Below are positions 6,729 through 15,785 of a DNA stretch of 64,000 bases, piece by piece. Source of the stretch: JBNKFQ01 sp050289385 (lineage in GTDB: Bacteria > Pseudomonadota > Gammaproteobacteria > Pseudomonadales > Porticoccaceae); NCBI GenBank assembly GCA_050289385.1, contig JBNKFQ010000038.1:1-64000 (forward strand). Direction: 5' to 3'. The translations under genes were made by a program, and so were the position numbers. The notes beneath the pieces were generated by a model, which was not told the origin of the DNA, ran no database searches, and saw only the letters and a program-made list of their open reading frames with translations. The number at the start of each line of letters is the position of its first letter. The stretch's first letter is position 1.

Positions 6729-8033
6729 TCAATCATTGCGAATAATCTTGCCGTCCTTCATTACAAAGTTGACGTGTTCCATTTGGCGAATGTTCTTCAG
6801 TGGATTACCTGGAACAGCAATGATATCGGCGAGCTTGCCTTTGCTGATGGACCCGAGTTCCTTATCTACACCCAGCATCGTGGCAGAGTTGATTGTAGCC
6901 ATTTGAATAGCGTCAAACTCGCTCACCCCGAGGTTTACCAGTGAAGAAAACTCTTTTGGGTTGTCTTGAACACCATATATTGCATCTACACCAAATGCCA
7001 TTTTGACGCCGTGTTTATAGGCTTTTTTAAATGAGATATCACGGACTGCTTTAACTTCCATGATTTTTTGACAGCTGCTCTCCGAAGGGCGCTGAGGGTG
7101 GTCTTTTTCTGTGCAGCGGGCAGCCACGGCGTCAACGATCCAGACTGTCGGTACCAGCCACACACCGTTCTCAATCATCAATTCAATAGCATCGTCTTCG
7201 ATCATGGTGCCATGCTCAATTGAATCGAAGCCGGCTCTGGCCACCATGACAGCAGCAGCATTCCCGTGTATATGAGACGTGATTTTCTTTTTGTAACGAT
7301 GCACTTCATCTGCGAAGGCATTGATCTCTTCCTGGGTAAATCCCGCCACAGTCACATCGTCGTGTTCACTCATGACGCCCCCTGAGGCGGCAATTTTGAT
7401 CCAGTCCGCACCATTTTTGATTTCTTCGCGCACCGTTTCCCTCACATTGTGCGTGCCAGATGGCACCGTTGAACCGGGAATCTTGAAAGGCAAATCTGTC
7501 GGCATATCGTTAGAATCACTATGCCCACCGGTTGGACTCCACATATGAGGTGCAATATGCAGTCGTGGCCCATCGAACTTCCCTTGATCAATAGCATGTT
7601 TCAGATCAACAATGCTGTAATGGTAGGGTTCCCCGACAGAGCGGAGGGTGGTGAATCCATCTTTGAGAGTGGCCTGAGCCTGGTGCAATTGGACGAATCC
7701 TGTCGCCGCGTTTGAGCGATATTTTCTGTTCCGCTTACCATTTGCAGCCAAATGGGCATGGGTATCAAAAAGACCAGGCAGACAGGTGGATCCGGTAAGA
7801 TCAATTTTGGTTACATTGATATTGGTTAGATTGACTGGGACATCTACCGATTTACCCACTTCGACAATATGATTATTTTGTACCAGAATGTGCCGGTCCT
7901 TTAAAATCTTTTGTGACTCGACATCGAGCACCGTCCCACAGTGAATATCCGTATAGCTTGTTTGCGTCTGGTTATTGCTGGCTACGGTCAGGTTGGCGCC
8001 CAGCATTAAAATAGTGAAAAGTTCTGCTTTCAA
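6729..8033 (-). CDS. Exported metal-dependent amidohydrolase (imidazolonepropionase/prolidase-like)
   Basis: The 434-residue product belongs to the amidohydrolase superfamily. Metal ligands are visible: DTHAH with His92 and His94, the carboxylated-lysine candidate Lys213 in DWIKIAASGG, His254/His256 in SHIHG, His274 in EHGT and the final Asp350 in FGVDA. This is the pattern of the Xaa-Pro dipeptidase/organophosphate-hydrolase-like branch. Residues 1-19 form a weak signal peptide (LFTILMLGANLTVAS), so it probably works in the periplasm. Substrate unknown; N-acyl or prolyl dipeptides are usual in this branch. The membrane AraC regulator gene lies just upstream on the same strand, about 170 bases away, and may control it. 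Confidence 0.82.
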   Translation of the reverse strand: MKAELFTILMLGANLTVASNNQTQTSYTDIHCGTVLDVESQKILKDRHILVQNNHIVEVGKSVDVPVNLTNINVTKIDLTGSTCLPGLFDTHAHLAANGKRNRKYRSNAATGFVQLHQAQATLKDGFTTLRSVGEPYHYSIVDLKHAIDQGKFDGPRLHIAPHMWSPTGGHSDSNDMPTDLPFKIPGSTVPSGTHNVRETVREEIKNGADWIKIAASGGVMSEHDDVTVAGFTQEEINAFADEVHRYKKKITSHIHGNAAAVMVARAGFDSIEHGTMIEDDAIELMIENGVWLVPTVWIVDAVAARCTEKDHPQRPSESSCQKIMEVKAVRDISFKKAYKHGVKMAFGVDAIYGVQDNPKEFSSLVNLGVSEFDAIQMATINSATMLGVDKELGSISKGKLADIIAVPGNPLKNIRQMEHVNFVMKDGKIIRND

Positions 8034-8204
8034 GTCGTGCCTCCTTTAAACGGAATGTTTGATAACCGGGCAAGCATTCTCGGATTTTTCGTCTGGAAAT
8101 TCTTCCTCCTTTATAAAGAACGAGAAAAACAAGCTCTATGGAGCTGGTACTCCATCAATATTACCTTGATGGAGTACAGGTTCCTTAATAGGTAACTATC
8201 CTGG

Positions 8205-9353
8205 TCAGTGGGCCAGGCAGAATCGACGGTATTGGGCCGGTGTCATGGAGACGTGCTTCTTGAAATATTTGTAAAACGTGCCGCTGTTGCCGAAACCGGC
8301 TGCCAGAGACAGATCCAGAATCTGTTTATCGCTATCCGCGTATTCCTCAATAAGCGCCTGGGCTTTGCGGGTACGATACCCATTTATAAAGTCATGAAAG
8401 CTCTTGCCGGCACAAGTATTGATTACCTGGCTCAGGTTATGAGCGGAAACATTCAGATCGTTGGCAAGTTGTGTCAATTTCAAGCTGCTGTTCAGAAATG
8501 GCTCGTGAGTGGACATGTAGTCCGTCAGAGTTCGCCAAATGGTGTTTACCTGCTCTTCATCGAGTGTCGAGGTTTGATATTTGCTCTTCCCGTCTGGTTT
8601 GCAGGTTTCTCCTATCGGATTTTCGCCTGGAAGCACTTCTTCTTGTTTTTCATACACATAGCGATGGCGGTAACCACCAATGGCCACCAGGTAGAAAAAA
8701 ACGATTCTGGCAGACATAACTACGATTATTGCGGGTTCTACATCAATAAGAGGGGGATATAGAGTAATCTGCGCAATAAAAAAGCCCATTGCCAGCAGGT
8801 AGACCACTATATAAAACAGTGTGGGGATATACAGCCAGCGCCAAATGGTATTGTCTCCGAGGCTAAAAAGCCCCTGAAAGAAAGACTTTGGTCCAGGTAT
8901 TAGTCGCAGACCTGCTGTCATGTAACAGAGAAGCCACACCACTAGTATCAGTAAATAGCCGGTGTGTTCCAGTGCCTTTGAATCGGCCGGGTTTTCAGGG
9001 TTGCCGCCCAGAACGGTTTGGGATATTACCCAGATACTCACAACAGGTAGCAGATGCCAGAGCTGTTGTAGCCCGAAACGAAATGTCGGGCTGCGTAAGG
9101 TCTTGATATAAAAGTAAAATGCTGGCCCGCTCAAATAAAATAGGCTATGGATATAAGTTTTGTATGTCGCAGTCAAATCAAGGCTGGAAGACAAATAATT
9201 CTGCACTGGAGTGGCAGTTTGCGCCAGCACAAATGCCAGCAGGCAGTATTTGGCCAGCGGCCTGCCGTGAGGCGTAAACAGAATCAACAGGAAGAAAAAG
9301 ATTGCCTGTGTAACGATAAACAGATGGAATAGACCGTAAAGCTCTTCAGGCAT
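8205..9353 (-). CDS. AraC-family regulator with N-terminal membrane domain
   Basis: The 382-residue product has about seven hydrophobic segments in residues 8-235 (for example FIVTQAIFFFLLILFTP and YILPTLFYIVVYLLAMGFF-like stretches), then a linker, then an AraC/XylS DNA-binding domain at about 275-380. The two helix-turn-helix units are LTQLANDLNVSAHNLSQVIN and ILDLSLAAGFGNSGTFYKYF, and the last helix ends MTPAQYRRF. Such 7TM-AraC proteins are membrane-bound one-component regulators; signal and target are unknown. The gene lies just upstream of the amidohydrolase gene on the same strand, which suggests local control. Confidence 0.85.
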   Translation of the reverse strand: MPEELYGLFHLFIVTQAIFFFLLILFTPHGRPLAKYCLLAFVLAQTATPVQNYLSSSLDLTATYKTYIHSLFYLSGPAFYFYIKTLRSPTFRFGLQQLWHLLPVVSIWVISQTVLGGNPENPADSKALEHTGYLLILVVWLLCYMTAGLRLIPGPKSFFQGLFSLGDNTIWRWLYIPTLFYIVVYLLAMGFFIAQITLYPPLIDVEPAIIVVMSARIVFFYLVAIGGYRHRYVYEKQEEVLPGENPIGETCKPDGKSKYQTSTLDEEQVNTIWRTLTDYMSTHEPFLNSSLKLTQLANDLNVSAHNLSQVINTCAGKSFHDFINGYRTRKAQALIEEYADSDKQILDLSLAAGFGNSGTFYKYFKKHVSMTPAQYRRFCLAH

Positions 9354-9527
9354 GGACGCACCGGAGTTTACCTGGCAAGTATCTTGTATTCATTTGCCAC
9401 CATGTTTTCGTGAGGTAGACGTTGTGAGCATACCCCGCAGATTATAGATCCTGATCATTATCCGTCAATTTGAGCCGGTTGGTTACCAGAAACGGCTTGC
9501 CGGTGCTTTTTCCCCTTGCTGGCAGCC

Positions 9528-10215
9528 AATGAAACCCATCCCGTCTTGTCGCCAACCGATGAATTTGCCGACTATGAGACCTGGAGCACATCCAGGGACC
9601 GTTTTTAAAAGGTGGGAGCATGGCAGAGTGGGCAGATAAGGGGAAAATGATCAATCAAAACGCAAAATGGCAATATGAATATGCTCGCTCTGCCTTAAAA
9701 CCGGGACTGCAGCAACAAGCTGCGATTGGTGCTTACCCTCTCAAGTTCAGCTTAACAGGCTGTATCAATGCGCACACTTCTCTGCCGGCAGTGGATAAAA
9801 ATAACTTTTGGGGTGATACATCCAAAGGTGAACCCAAAGCCGGTCGTATGCTTGATTACCATCTGCCTTTTTTGAAGAACCCTCTGAGCTGGCAAACTAG
9901 CCCGTCGGGTTACGCGGCCGTGTGGGTAACAGAGAATACCGGGAGGTGCTGTTTGCGGCCATGAAATGCAAGGAAGTGTACGTCACGACCGGTCCCTGAA
10001 TAGCTGTGCTTTTTTGACGGCTGGGATTACCAGACAGTGTAAGCTCACAAACCCGACTTGGCTAAAGATGATTACCAAAAAAGGTGTGCTGATGGGTGGA
10101 GACCTGGCGGGCGCACCCGAAAACCAATCTCCCGATTTTTTGGGCTGAAAGATTTCCCCGAAGAGATTCCCATGATCACACAGGAGCGGGCTTATACCTC
10201 ACCAATTTGGTATTC
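9528..10215 (+). pseudogene. Wrecked DUF3604 gene (C-terminal part)
   Basis: Pieces in different frames read through a DUF3604 protein in the right order. 9528-9605 gives NETHPVLSPTDEFADYETW and then a stop. 9620-9950 gives EYARSALKPGL, a PLKFSLTG block, HTSLPAVDKNNF and SGYAAVWVTENT. A frame change leads to EVLFAAMKCKEVYVTTGP and a stop at about 9997. Next come FFDGWDYQT and VLMGGDLAGAPENQSPDF. Then a large internal piece is missing and the family's closing TQERAYTSPIWYS follows at about 10170-10210. The N-terminal two thirds are absent. Several frameshifts, stops and deletions make it non-functional. It fills the gap between the two AraC genes; the remaining 9354-9527 shows nothing I can name. 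Confidence 0.75.
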
Positions 10216-10218
10216 ACT

Positions 10219-11100
10219 TTATAAGCTTTCATTCAATCCTCCCGGTGTTATCCCGAAGTGCCTGCGATAGGCGCGAATAAAGCTGGTGGTATCTGCGTAA
10301 CCCACATGTTCTGCTATCGCATGTACACTGCCTTCATGACGCAGCAACATTTCCTGTGCGTTTTCAAGTCGTGTCCGCTTAAGGTATTGCATTGGTGTCT
10401 GACGGTATTCTGTTTTGAAGGCTGCGGTTAATGTTGTGCGATTGCTGCCGACTCTGCGAGCCAGTTCATCGACGCTGTAGTGTGCAGAATATTCGCGATC
10501 AATAATTTCACGAACGCGATGGGCAATCTTTGCACCGCGTGAAAGTCTGGCGCGCTGTTGCAGAGTATTGCACTGCATGTCGTTCCAGCGCACTTTGTTG
10601 AGTGCAAAAACCAGCAGCTCGATAGCCTTTGCCTTGACAAATGCTGGTCGCAAACCACCAAAGTCACCAAATTCGGCGATTTCATTTATTGCGGCAATCA
10701 GATTTCTGGATGCTACAAAAGTATCGCTGCGAATCCCGTCGGTGCTATTGATAGAAAGCAGGGTTTGTAATGTGGTGCGAGATCGCTCCCCTGCACTCAG
10801 TAATAGCAACAGGTCATCGGGCCGAAGAAATATAGCGACATAGCGATAGCGGGCCGAGGATATCTGGCGACGAGTCCAGGTTGCCTTGTTCAGCAAGATG
10901 TCAAGACGGCAATCCCCCGGACGCAGTCGTTGTGCCTCTCCATTATTCACAATAATGTCGTATTCACCCGATACACAGCACTGCAGTACTACCCAGTCGC
11001 TACCGCTGTAGCTGGTGGTTTGCCGTTCGAGTGCTTCAAAACTGGTGGTGATTACCGAAAATCCGGGGCCCAATTGTACGATTTCCTGTATACCACGCAT
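10219..11100 (-). CDS. AraC-family transcription regulator
   Basis: The 293-residue product ends in an AraC/XylS DNA-binding domain (about residues 190-290) with helix-turn-helix units YSVDELARRVGSNRTTLTAAF and VHAIAEHVGYADTTSFIRAY, and a cupin-like sensing part before it, as in PchR-type regulators. The ATG at 11100 is the first standard start. However the frame stays open upstream to about 11292 with protein-like content (SGELRLEDEEFFPGGHLTRY) yet without ATG, GTG or TTG, so the true N-terminus may be longer with a rare start, or the gene may carry an early frameshift. Its neighbours are a DUF3604 remnant and a dipeptide epimerase; the target is unknown. Confidence 0.8.
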   Translation of the reverse strand: MRGIQEIVQLGPGFSVITTSFEALERQTTSYSGSDWVVLQCCVSGEYDIIVNNGEAQRLRPGDCRLDILLNKATWTRRQISSARYRYVAIFLRPDDLLLLLSAGERSRTTLQTLLSINSTDGIRSDTFVASRNLIAAINEIAEFGDFGGLRPAFVKAKAIELLVFALNKVRWNDMQCNTLQQRARLSRGAKIAHRVREIIDREYSAHYSVDELARRVGSNRTTLTAAFKTEYRQTPMQYLKRTRLENAQEMLLRHEGSVHAIAEHVGYADTTSFIRAYRRHFGITPGGLNESL

Positions 11101-11404
11101 GGCATTATTGCGTATACGATAGCGAGTAAGATGGCCGCCCGGGAAGAACTCCTCGTCTTCAAGCCGGAGTTCTCCCGACTTTATCTGATGATGCAGTCGT
11201 GGCGAACCTGAATGTGCGAAGGCATCGGAAAATTCATTGTGTACGGACCGGTTTAAGATTTGCCCCCCTCGAGTGGATGCATTCCACCATTACAGTAAAG
11301 AGTAATGGAAACAGGCAGCTTGCAGACGACCCATGATAAATTTCTTTGTGCCACACCACAATTTATGTCAAGGCTGGCTTGAGAGGATACGCTGGCCCCC
11401 GGTT

Positions 11405-12403
11405 TTATCCCCATAAGGTCTGGTTTGGCACGCTTACTACACCACCTTCACCGTAGTGCATGCCATTTTGTACATCTTTGGCCAATAGTAATGGGCCATC
11501 AAGGTCGACGAACTGGCAAAACTGGCCGATAACAAACCCTGGCGCCATCGCCAGGGACGAGCCGGACATATTGCCAACCATCAGACCCTTGCCGTCCCTT
11601 TGGGCCAATTTGACTATTTTCAGTCCTTCAGTGAGGCCGCCACATTTGTCAAGTTTGATATTGATTACATCGTAACGTCGAGCCGCCGTTTCATATTCGG
11701 TGATGTTCAGGCAAGACTCGTCAGCCCCCAGAGGTATCACAGATTTGAACCCTTCCAGTGCCTCATCATCGCCACGGGGCAGAGGTTGTTCGATCATGTC
11801 GATACCCAGTTTTTGGGCCACTGGCAGGTATTCTTTGAGTTCGGAAAAACTCCAGCCCTGATTGACGTCGATAATGAGTTTGGCATCGGGTCGCGCGGCG
11901 CGAATGGCTTTCAGCCTGGCGACAGGGTCATCGTTGCTGAGCTTGATTTTGAGATTGGAGAAACGTGCGGCCCGGCGAGCTGCCTCGCCCATCGCTTCCG
12001 GATCATCTATGCCGATCGTGCAAACCGTTGACAGGGGTCTGGGCGTTATATCCAGCAGCTCCCACACCGATTTGCCTGTACGCTTGGCTTCCAGGTCCCA
12101 CAGCGCGCAATCCAGCGCGTTGCGCGCACCGCCAGGGGGCAGCAGATTTTGTAATGCCTGGCGAGTGATGCCGGCTGCCACCTGGTCGGCAACTGACTCA
12201 AGTTGCTCGGCCATGGAACCCATGGTTTCGTCGGCGTAATAGATACCAAACGCCTCACCGCGACCGGTCAGTGCTTCGCCGCGCCCGGTTGGGCCGTCTT
12301 CTTCAAGAGTAACGCGCACCGTATCTGCAGAAGTGAAGGTATAGCCGGTTATGACAAATGGTGCTTTGTATGGCAGGGCGATTTTTTCAATTGTTAGTTT
12401 CAT
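11405..12403 (-). CDS. Dipeptide epimerase (L-Ala-D/L-Glu epimerase type), enolase superfamily
   Basis: The 332-residue product has the complete enolase-superfamily site: KIK with Lys152 and Lys154 as base, metal ligands Asp179 (IIDVNQGW), Glu205 (MIEQPL) and Asp228 (GADES), and the opposite base Lys250 (INIKLDKCGG). This layout is that of L-Ala-D/L-Glu epimerases such as YcjG, which help recycle peptidoglycan peptides. I chose the ATG at 12403, preceded by CGGAG; an upstream start at 12562 adds an unlikely 53 residues. Odd point: the N-terminal loop motif TGRGEA is repeated in tandem (residues 39-52), whereas the family normally has it once. It faces away from the DUF885 hydrolase gene across a 331-base gap. 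Confidence 0.9.
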   Translation of the reverse strand: MKLTIEKIALPYKAPFVITGYTFTSADTVRVTLEEDGPTGRGEALTGRGEAFGIYYADETMGSMAEQLESVADQVAAGITRQALQNLLPPGGARNALDCALWDLEAKRTGKSVWELLDITPRPLSTVCTIGIDDPEAMGEAARRAARFSNLKIKLSNDDPVARLKAIRAARPDAKLIIDVNQGWSFSELKEYLPVAQKLGIDMIEQPLPRGDDEALEGFKSVIPLGADESCLNITEYETAARRYDVINIKLDKCGGLTEGLKIVKLAQRDGKGLMVGNMSGSSLAMAPGFVIGQFCQFVDLDGPLLLAKDVQNGMHYGEGGVVSVPNQTLWG

Positions 12404-12734
12404 TAGCGGAACTCCGGAAATTGGCCAGTTATGGATGTCTGCCCGAGCATGATGATCTGAAGTATTGCGCGTAGTTGGACAGAACATGGCAGCAAGAGAG
12501 TGTGCCTTACAATAGAATGAACAGGAATTGCAGATAAACAGAGCTACCATACCGAAACACAAAATTTATTGTTGGATCGGGCGTGAAAAAGTCCCGAACT
12601 GCCAGGTCAAGGGCACTATCATGTTCGCGATGTGCACGCTGTCCACGGGCTTCAAGGGTGGTGTTTTATGTGGAAATGTTATCCAATAGGCTAATGGCAT
12701 CTGCAACGAATGGGCTTGAACAGGATATACAGCC
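12404..12734. other. 331-base divergent gap between epimerase and DUF885 hydrolase genes
   Basis: The starts of the two divergent genes bound this gap, so promoters for both should lie here. I see no clear sigma-70 pair, hairpin, repeat or gene that I can support. GGAG stands just before the epimerase start on the minus strand and a weak AGGAT before the ATG at 12735. Confidence 0.5.
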
Positions 12735-14624
12735 ATGATTACTTGCAAAATATTTATAAGCACTGTCCTTGCAGCCGGTTTGTTAACAGGCTGTTCCGAC
12801 AATGCCAAATACAATGCTGATATCACAGAAAAAAACTCGAATCGCAACGAAGCGAGTGAGCCGGCTGTAACTCGTTCCAAAATTGATCGGGTAGTAGAAC
12901 GGCATACCCTGACTTTTATGCGGCAACAACCGGTGCAATCGACCATACTGGATATTGATCCGGGCCGAGTGGGCGGTAAATACAATAATCTATTGCCGGA
13001 TTATTCCCTCGCCGGTATGCAAAAAATACAGGCCGATATGCGTCAGGCTGCAGCCGAACTGTCGGCGATAGATCAGTCCGGATTTGGCCCTGCCGACCGT
13101 CTGCATTTAAATGTGGTTGAAGTTATTGAGCAATACTATGCCGGGAGTTCAGATTTTAGTGCGGGTTTCATTGATGTTTGGGGTGGGCACCTGCCTTATA
13201 TTGTTAACCAGGTTTCAGGACCATTGATTAACATACCTGATACCATGCAGACGCAACAGCGAATAGCGAGTCTTGAAGACGCACAGGATTACCTTGATCG
13301 CCTCGCCGCTTTTGAGCTACTTGCCGAGCAGGTGTTGAACAAGCTCAAAGCTGATGAAGAAGCGGGAGTTGTATTGCCCCGAAAACTGTTCCCAAAAACA
13401 CTTGTCTTCTTTCAGAAGTTCCTTTCTCCTGCTGCTGATCAACATCCATTGGTGACCACTTTTGCAGATCGTTTGGCAAAGATTGATGGTATAGGTGCTG
13501 ACGAAAAAGAACGCCTGTTAGCGGCAGCGGTTTTAAGTGTAGAAAAAACCGTATATCCGGGTTACCAAAAAATCTATTCGTTTATGCAGGGCCAGGAAAA
13601 GCGTGCTCACGATGATGATGGTATTTGGGCTCAACCCGGAGGAGAAGATTTTTACAGACATGAAATACATTTTTTGAGTGATTCGACCTTGTCTGCAGAA
13701 GAGATTCACGCGAAAGGGTTGGCAGAAGTAGAACGAATTTCTGCAGAGATGGACAGGATTCTGAAAGCTAATGGTAAAACCGAAGGCACGGTAGCCGAAC
13801 GTATGATTGCGTTAAATGCCGATCCGCAATTTTTATACGAGGACTCGGACAAGGGGCGCCAGCAATTGTTGTCAGATCTCAATCAGCAAGTCGAGGCGGT
13901 AATGGCGAAAGCCCCTGAAATTTTTGCCACTTTGCCCTCTGCCCAGGTAGAAGTGCGGCGTATACCGCAAGTTTCTGAAGCCAGTAGTCCGGGTGGTTAT
14001 TACACATCACCATCGCTGGATGGAAGTCGGCCGGGCATTTACTGGATTAACCTGAAGTCTGTGGAAGCGAATCCGAGCTTTAGCCTGAAAACCCTCACTT
14101 ACCACGAAGCTGTGCCAGGACATCATTTTCAAATTGCCTTGAACATGGCACAAACTGATATCGGCTTGTTGAGACAAAATGCACCATTTAATGCGTTTAC
14201 TGAAGGTTGGGCGCTTTATTCCGAGTTGCTTGCGAAAGAGATGGGAATGTATGTTGATGACCCATGGGGCGACCTGGGACGTTTGCAAGCAGAACTGTTC
14301 AGGGCAGTTCGTCTGGTGGTGGACACAGGATTGCATGCCAAACACTGGACTCGTGAGCAAGCAATTGATTACTTTTACAATACGACGGGCAATGCCAAAA
14401 GTGGTGTAATTTCTGAAGTCGAGCGCTACATGGCTTGGCCAGGGCAGGCTCTGGGCTATAAGCTGGGTATGTTGCAGTTTGTAGAATTACGACAATGGGC
14501 GCATGAACAGTTGGGCGACCGGTTTGATCTTCGTGGGTTTCACGATCAGATATTGTTGCCTGGTGCGCGACCGATGGCCCAGGTGAAACGTGATATTGAA
14601 ACCTGGGCGAGTCAGCAAAAATAA
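12735..14624 (+). CDS. DUF885 family metallohydrolase, lipoprotein
   Basis: The 629-residue product starts with a lipoprotein signal (IFISTVLAAGLLTGC, acceptor Cys near residue 20). The body matches the DUF885 family throughout. It has the SSPGGYYTSPSLDGSRPG block, the zinc-peptidase-like motif TYHEAVPGHHFQ, a downstream FTEGWALYSE that supplies the glutamate of a gluzincin-like site, and the YMAWPGQALGYKLG block typical of the family. By family analogy it is probably a carboxypeptidase or oligopeptidase held on the periplasmic face; its substrate is unknown. It starts a run with the ArsS-type gene 41 bases downstream, though a shared function is not evident. Confidence 0.85.
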   Translation: MITCKIFISTVLAAGLLTGCSDNAKYNADITEKNSNRNEASEPAVTRSKIDRVVERHTLTFMRQQPVQSTILDIDPGRVGGKYNNLLPDYSLAGMQKIQADMRQAAAELSAIDQSGFGPADRLHLNVVEVIEQYYAGSSDFSAGFIDVWGGHLPYIVNQVSGPLINIPDTMQTQQRIASLEDAQDYLDRLAAFELLAEQVLNKLKADEEAGVVLPRKLFPKTLVFFQKFLSPAADQHPLVTTFADRLAKIDGIGADEKERLLAAAVLSVEKTVYPGYQKIYSFMQGQEKRAHDDDGIWAQPGGEDFYRHEIHFLSDSTLSAEEIHAKGLAEVERISAEMDRILKANGKTEGTVAERMIALNADPQFLYEDSDKGRQQLLSDLNQQVEAVMAKAPEIFATLPSAQVEVRRIPQVSEASSPGGYYTSPSLDGSRPGIYWINLKSVEANPSFSLKTLTYHEAVPGHHFQIALNMAQTDIGLLRQNAPFNAFTEGWALYSELLAKEMGMYVDDPWGDLGRLQAELFRAVRLVVDTGLHAKHWTREQAIDYFYNTTGNAKSGVISEVERYMAWPGQALGYKLGMLQFVELRQWAHEQLGDRFDLRGFHDQILLPGARPMAQVKRDIETWASQQK

Positions 14625-14665
14625 ATGCTGGAAATTACAGAGGCCGACAAATTATCTGAAAAGTA

Positions 14666-15643
14666 ATGTTAGACACCCGTCCACTACTACTCAAAACTGA
14701 TTTCCCTTCGTTGCGGCGTGGCGAATTGACCACCTTGCAAGTTAATCTGGGTTATTTGTGTAATTTGAGTTGCACTCATTGTCACGTAAATGCCGGGCCC
14801 AAACGCACTGAATTGATGGATCGTGAAAATATTGATTTGGTTCTTGAAGTATTAAAGGTGCGACAGGTAAATGTTCTTGATGTAACCGGTGGTGCGCCGG
14901 AGATGAATCCGCATTTTCGTTACCTTGTGGCAAAGGCGAGAGAGATGGGCGTGGAGGTTATAGATCGCTGTAACCTGACTATTCTGAGCGAACTGGGTTA
15001 TGAGGATACGGCCGATTTTTTGGCTCGGCACAAAGTGACTGTTGTGGCGTCGTTACCCTGCTACTCCGAGAAAAATGTCAATGAACAGCGTGGCAAGGGT
15101 GTATTTGGTGCCAGTATTGATGCGTTAAAGCGCTTGAATAATCTTGGTTACGGGCGCGGGCAGGAGTTGGTTCTGAATCTGGTGTATAACCCCAATGGTG
15201 CTTTTTTGCCGCCACCACAGGCGGGGCTGGAGGCAGATTACAAGGCGCAGTTGAGCAAGGAATTCGGTATAACTTTCGATAATCTTTTTACCATTACCAA
15301 TATGCCCATCAGTCGTTTTGGCGGAATGTTGCTGGCAAAAAATATGTATCAAGATTACATGGCGTTGCTAAAGGATAATTTCTGCCATACCAACATGGAT
15401 ACAGTAATGTGCCGTTCAATGGTTAGTGTAGACTGGCAGGGCAATCTGTATGATTGTGACTTTAACCAGATGCTCAATTTGCCCATGCGAAATGATACTT
15501 TCCTGATTGCCAGTGACAGGCCCGGACACCACTTAAGGGCGCTGTTGTCAGAAGATTTTATTGGTGATTCTGTGGCTGTGGGAGAACATTGTTACGGCTG
15601 TACGGCAGGACAAGGTAGCAGTTGTGGCGGGGCGTTGGACTGA
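14666..15643 (+). CDS. arsS: Radical SAM protein of the ArsS / rSAM-selenodomain type
   Basis: The 325-residue product has the radical SAM iron-sulfur motif CNLSCTHC with Cys32, Cys36 and Cys39, then the DVTGGAPEMNPHFRYLV and IDRCNLTIL blocks, and ends in the Cys-rich domain HCYGCTAGQGSSCGGALD. That ending is diagnostic of the family known as arsenosugar biosynthesis radical SAM protein ArsS (radical SAM/Cys-rich, often a selenoprotein). The positions that may be selenocysteine in relatives are Cys here, and no in-frame TGA is present. Its usual partners, two transferase-like proteins, lie at 18118 and 18832; no arsM methyltransferase is seen in the window. Function here is inferred from family. 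Confidence 0.87.
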   Translation: MLDTRPLLLKTDFPSLRRGELTTLQVNLGYLCNLSCTHCHVNAGPKRTELMDRENIDLVLEVLKVRQVNVLDVTGGAPEMNPHFRYLVAKAREMGVEVIDRCNLTILSELGYEDTADFLARHKVTVVASLPCYSEKNVNEQRGKGVFGASIDALKRLNNLGYGRGQELVLNLVYNPNGAFLPPPQAGLEADYKAQLSKEFGITFDNLFTITNMPISRFGGMLLAKNMYQDYMALLKDNFCHTNMDTVMCRSMVSVDWQGNLYDCDFNQMLNLPMRNDTFLIASDRPGHHLRALLSEDFIGDSVAVGEHCYGCTAGQGSSCGGALD

Positions 15644-15785
15644 AGTTGACAGATCCCGGGGTTCAACTTGTCTTCAACAAATGTTCGTGGTTATACTCTG
15701 CTTTACCTGCCCGTTCACTCTGAAAGATACCTCCATGTAATATTCCTGGTTTGGAGATTTGTTATTTCACTTCGGAACTCAAAAA

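Noticed and set aside
12566..12985. 139-codon minus-strand frame opposite the start of the DUF885 gene
   Set aside because: Its sequence is the shadow of the DUF885 coding region plus gap; no motif is recognisable.
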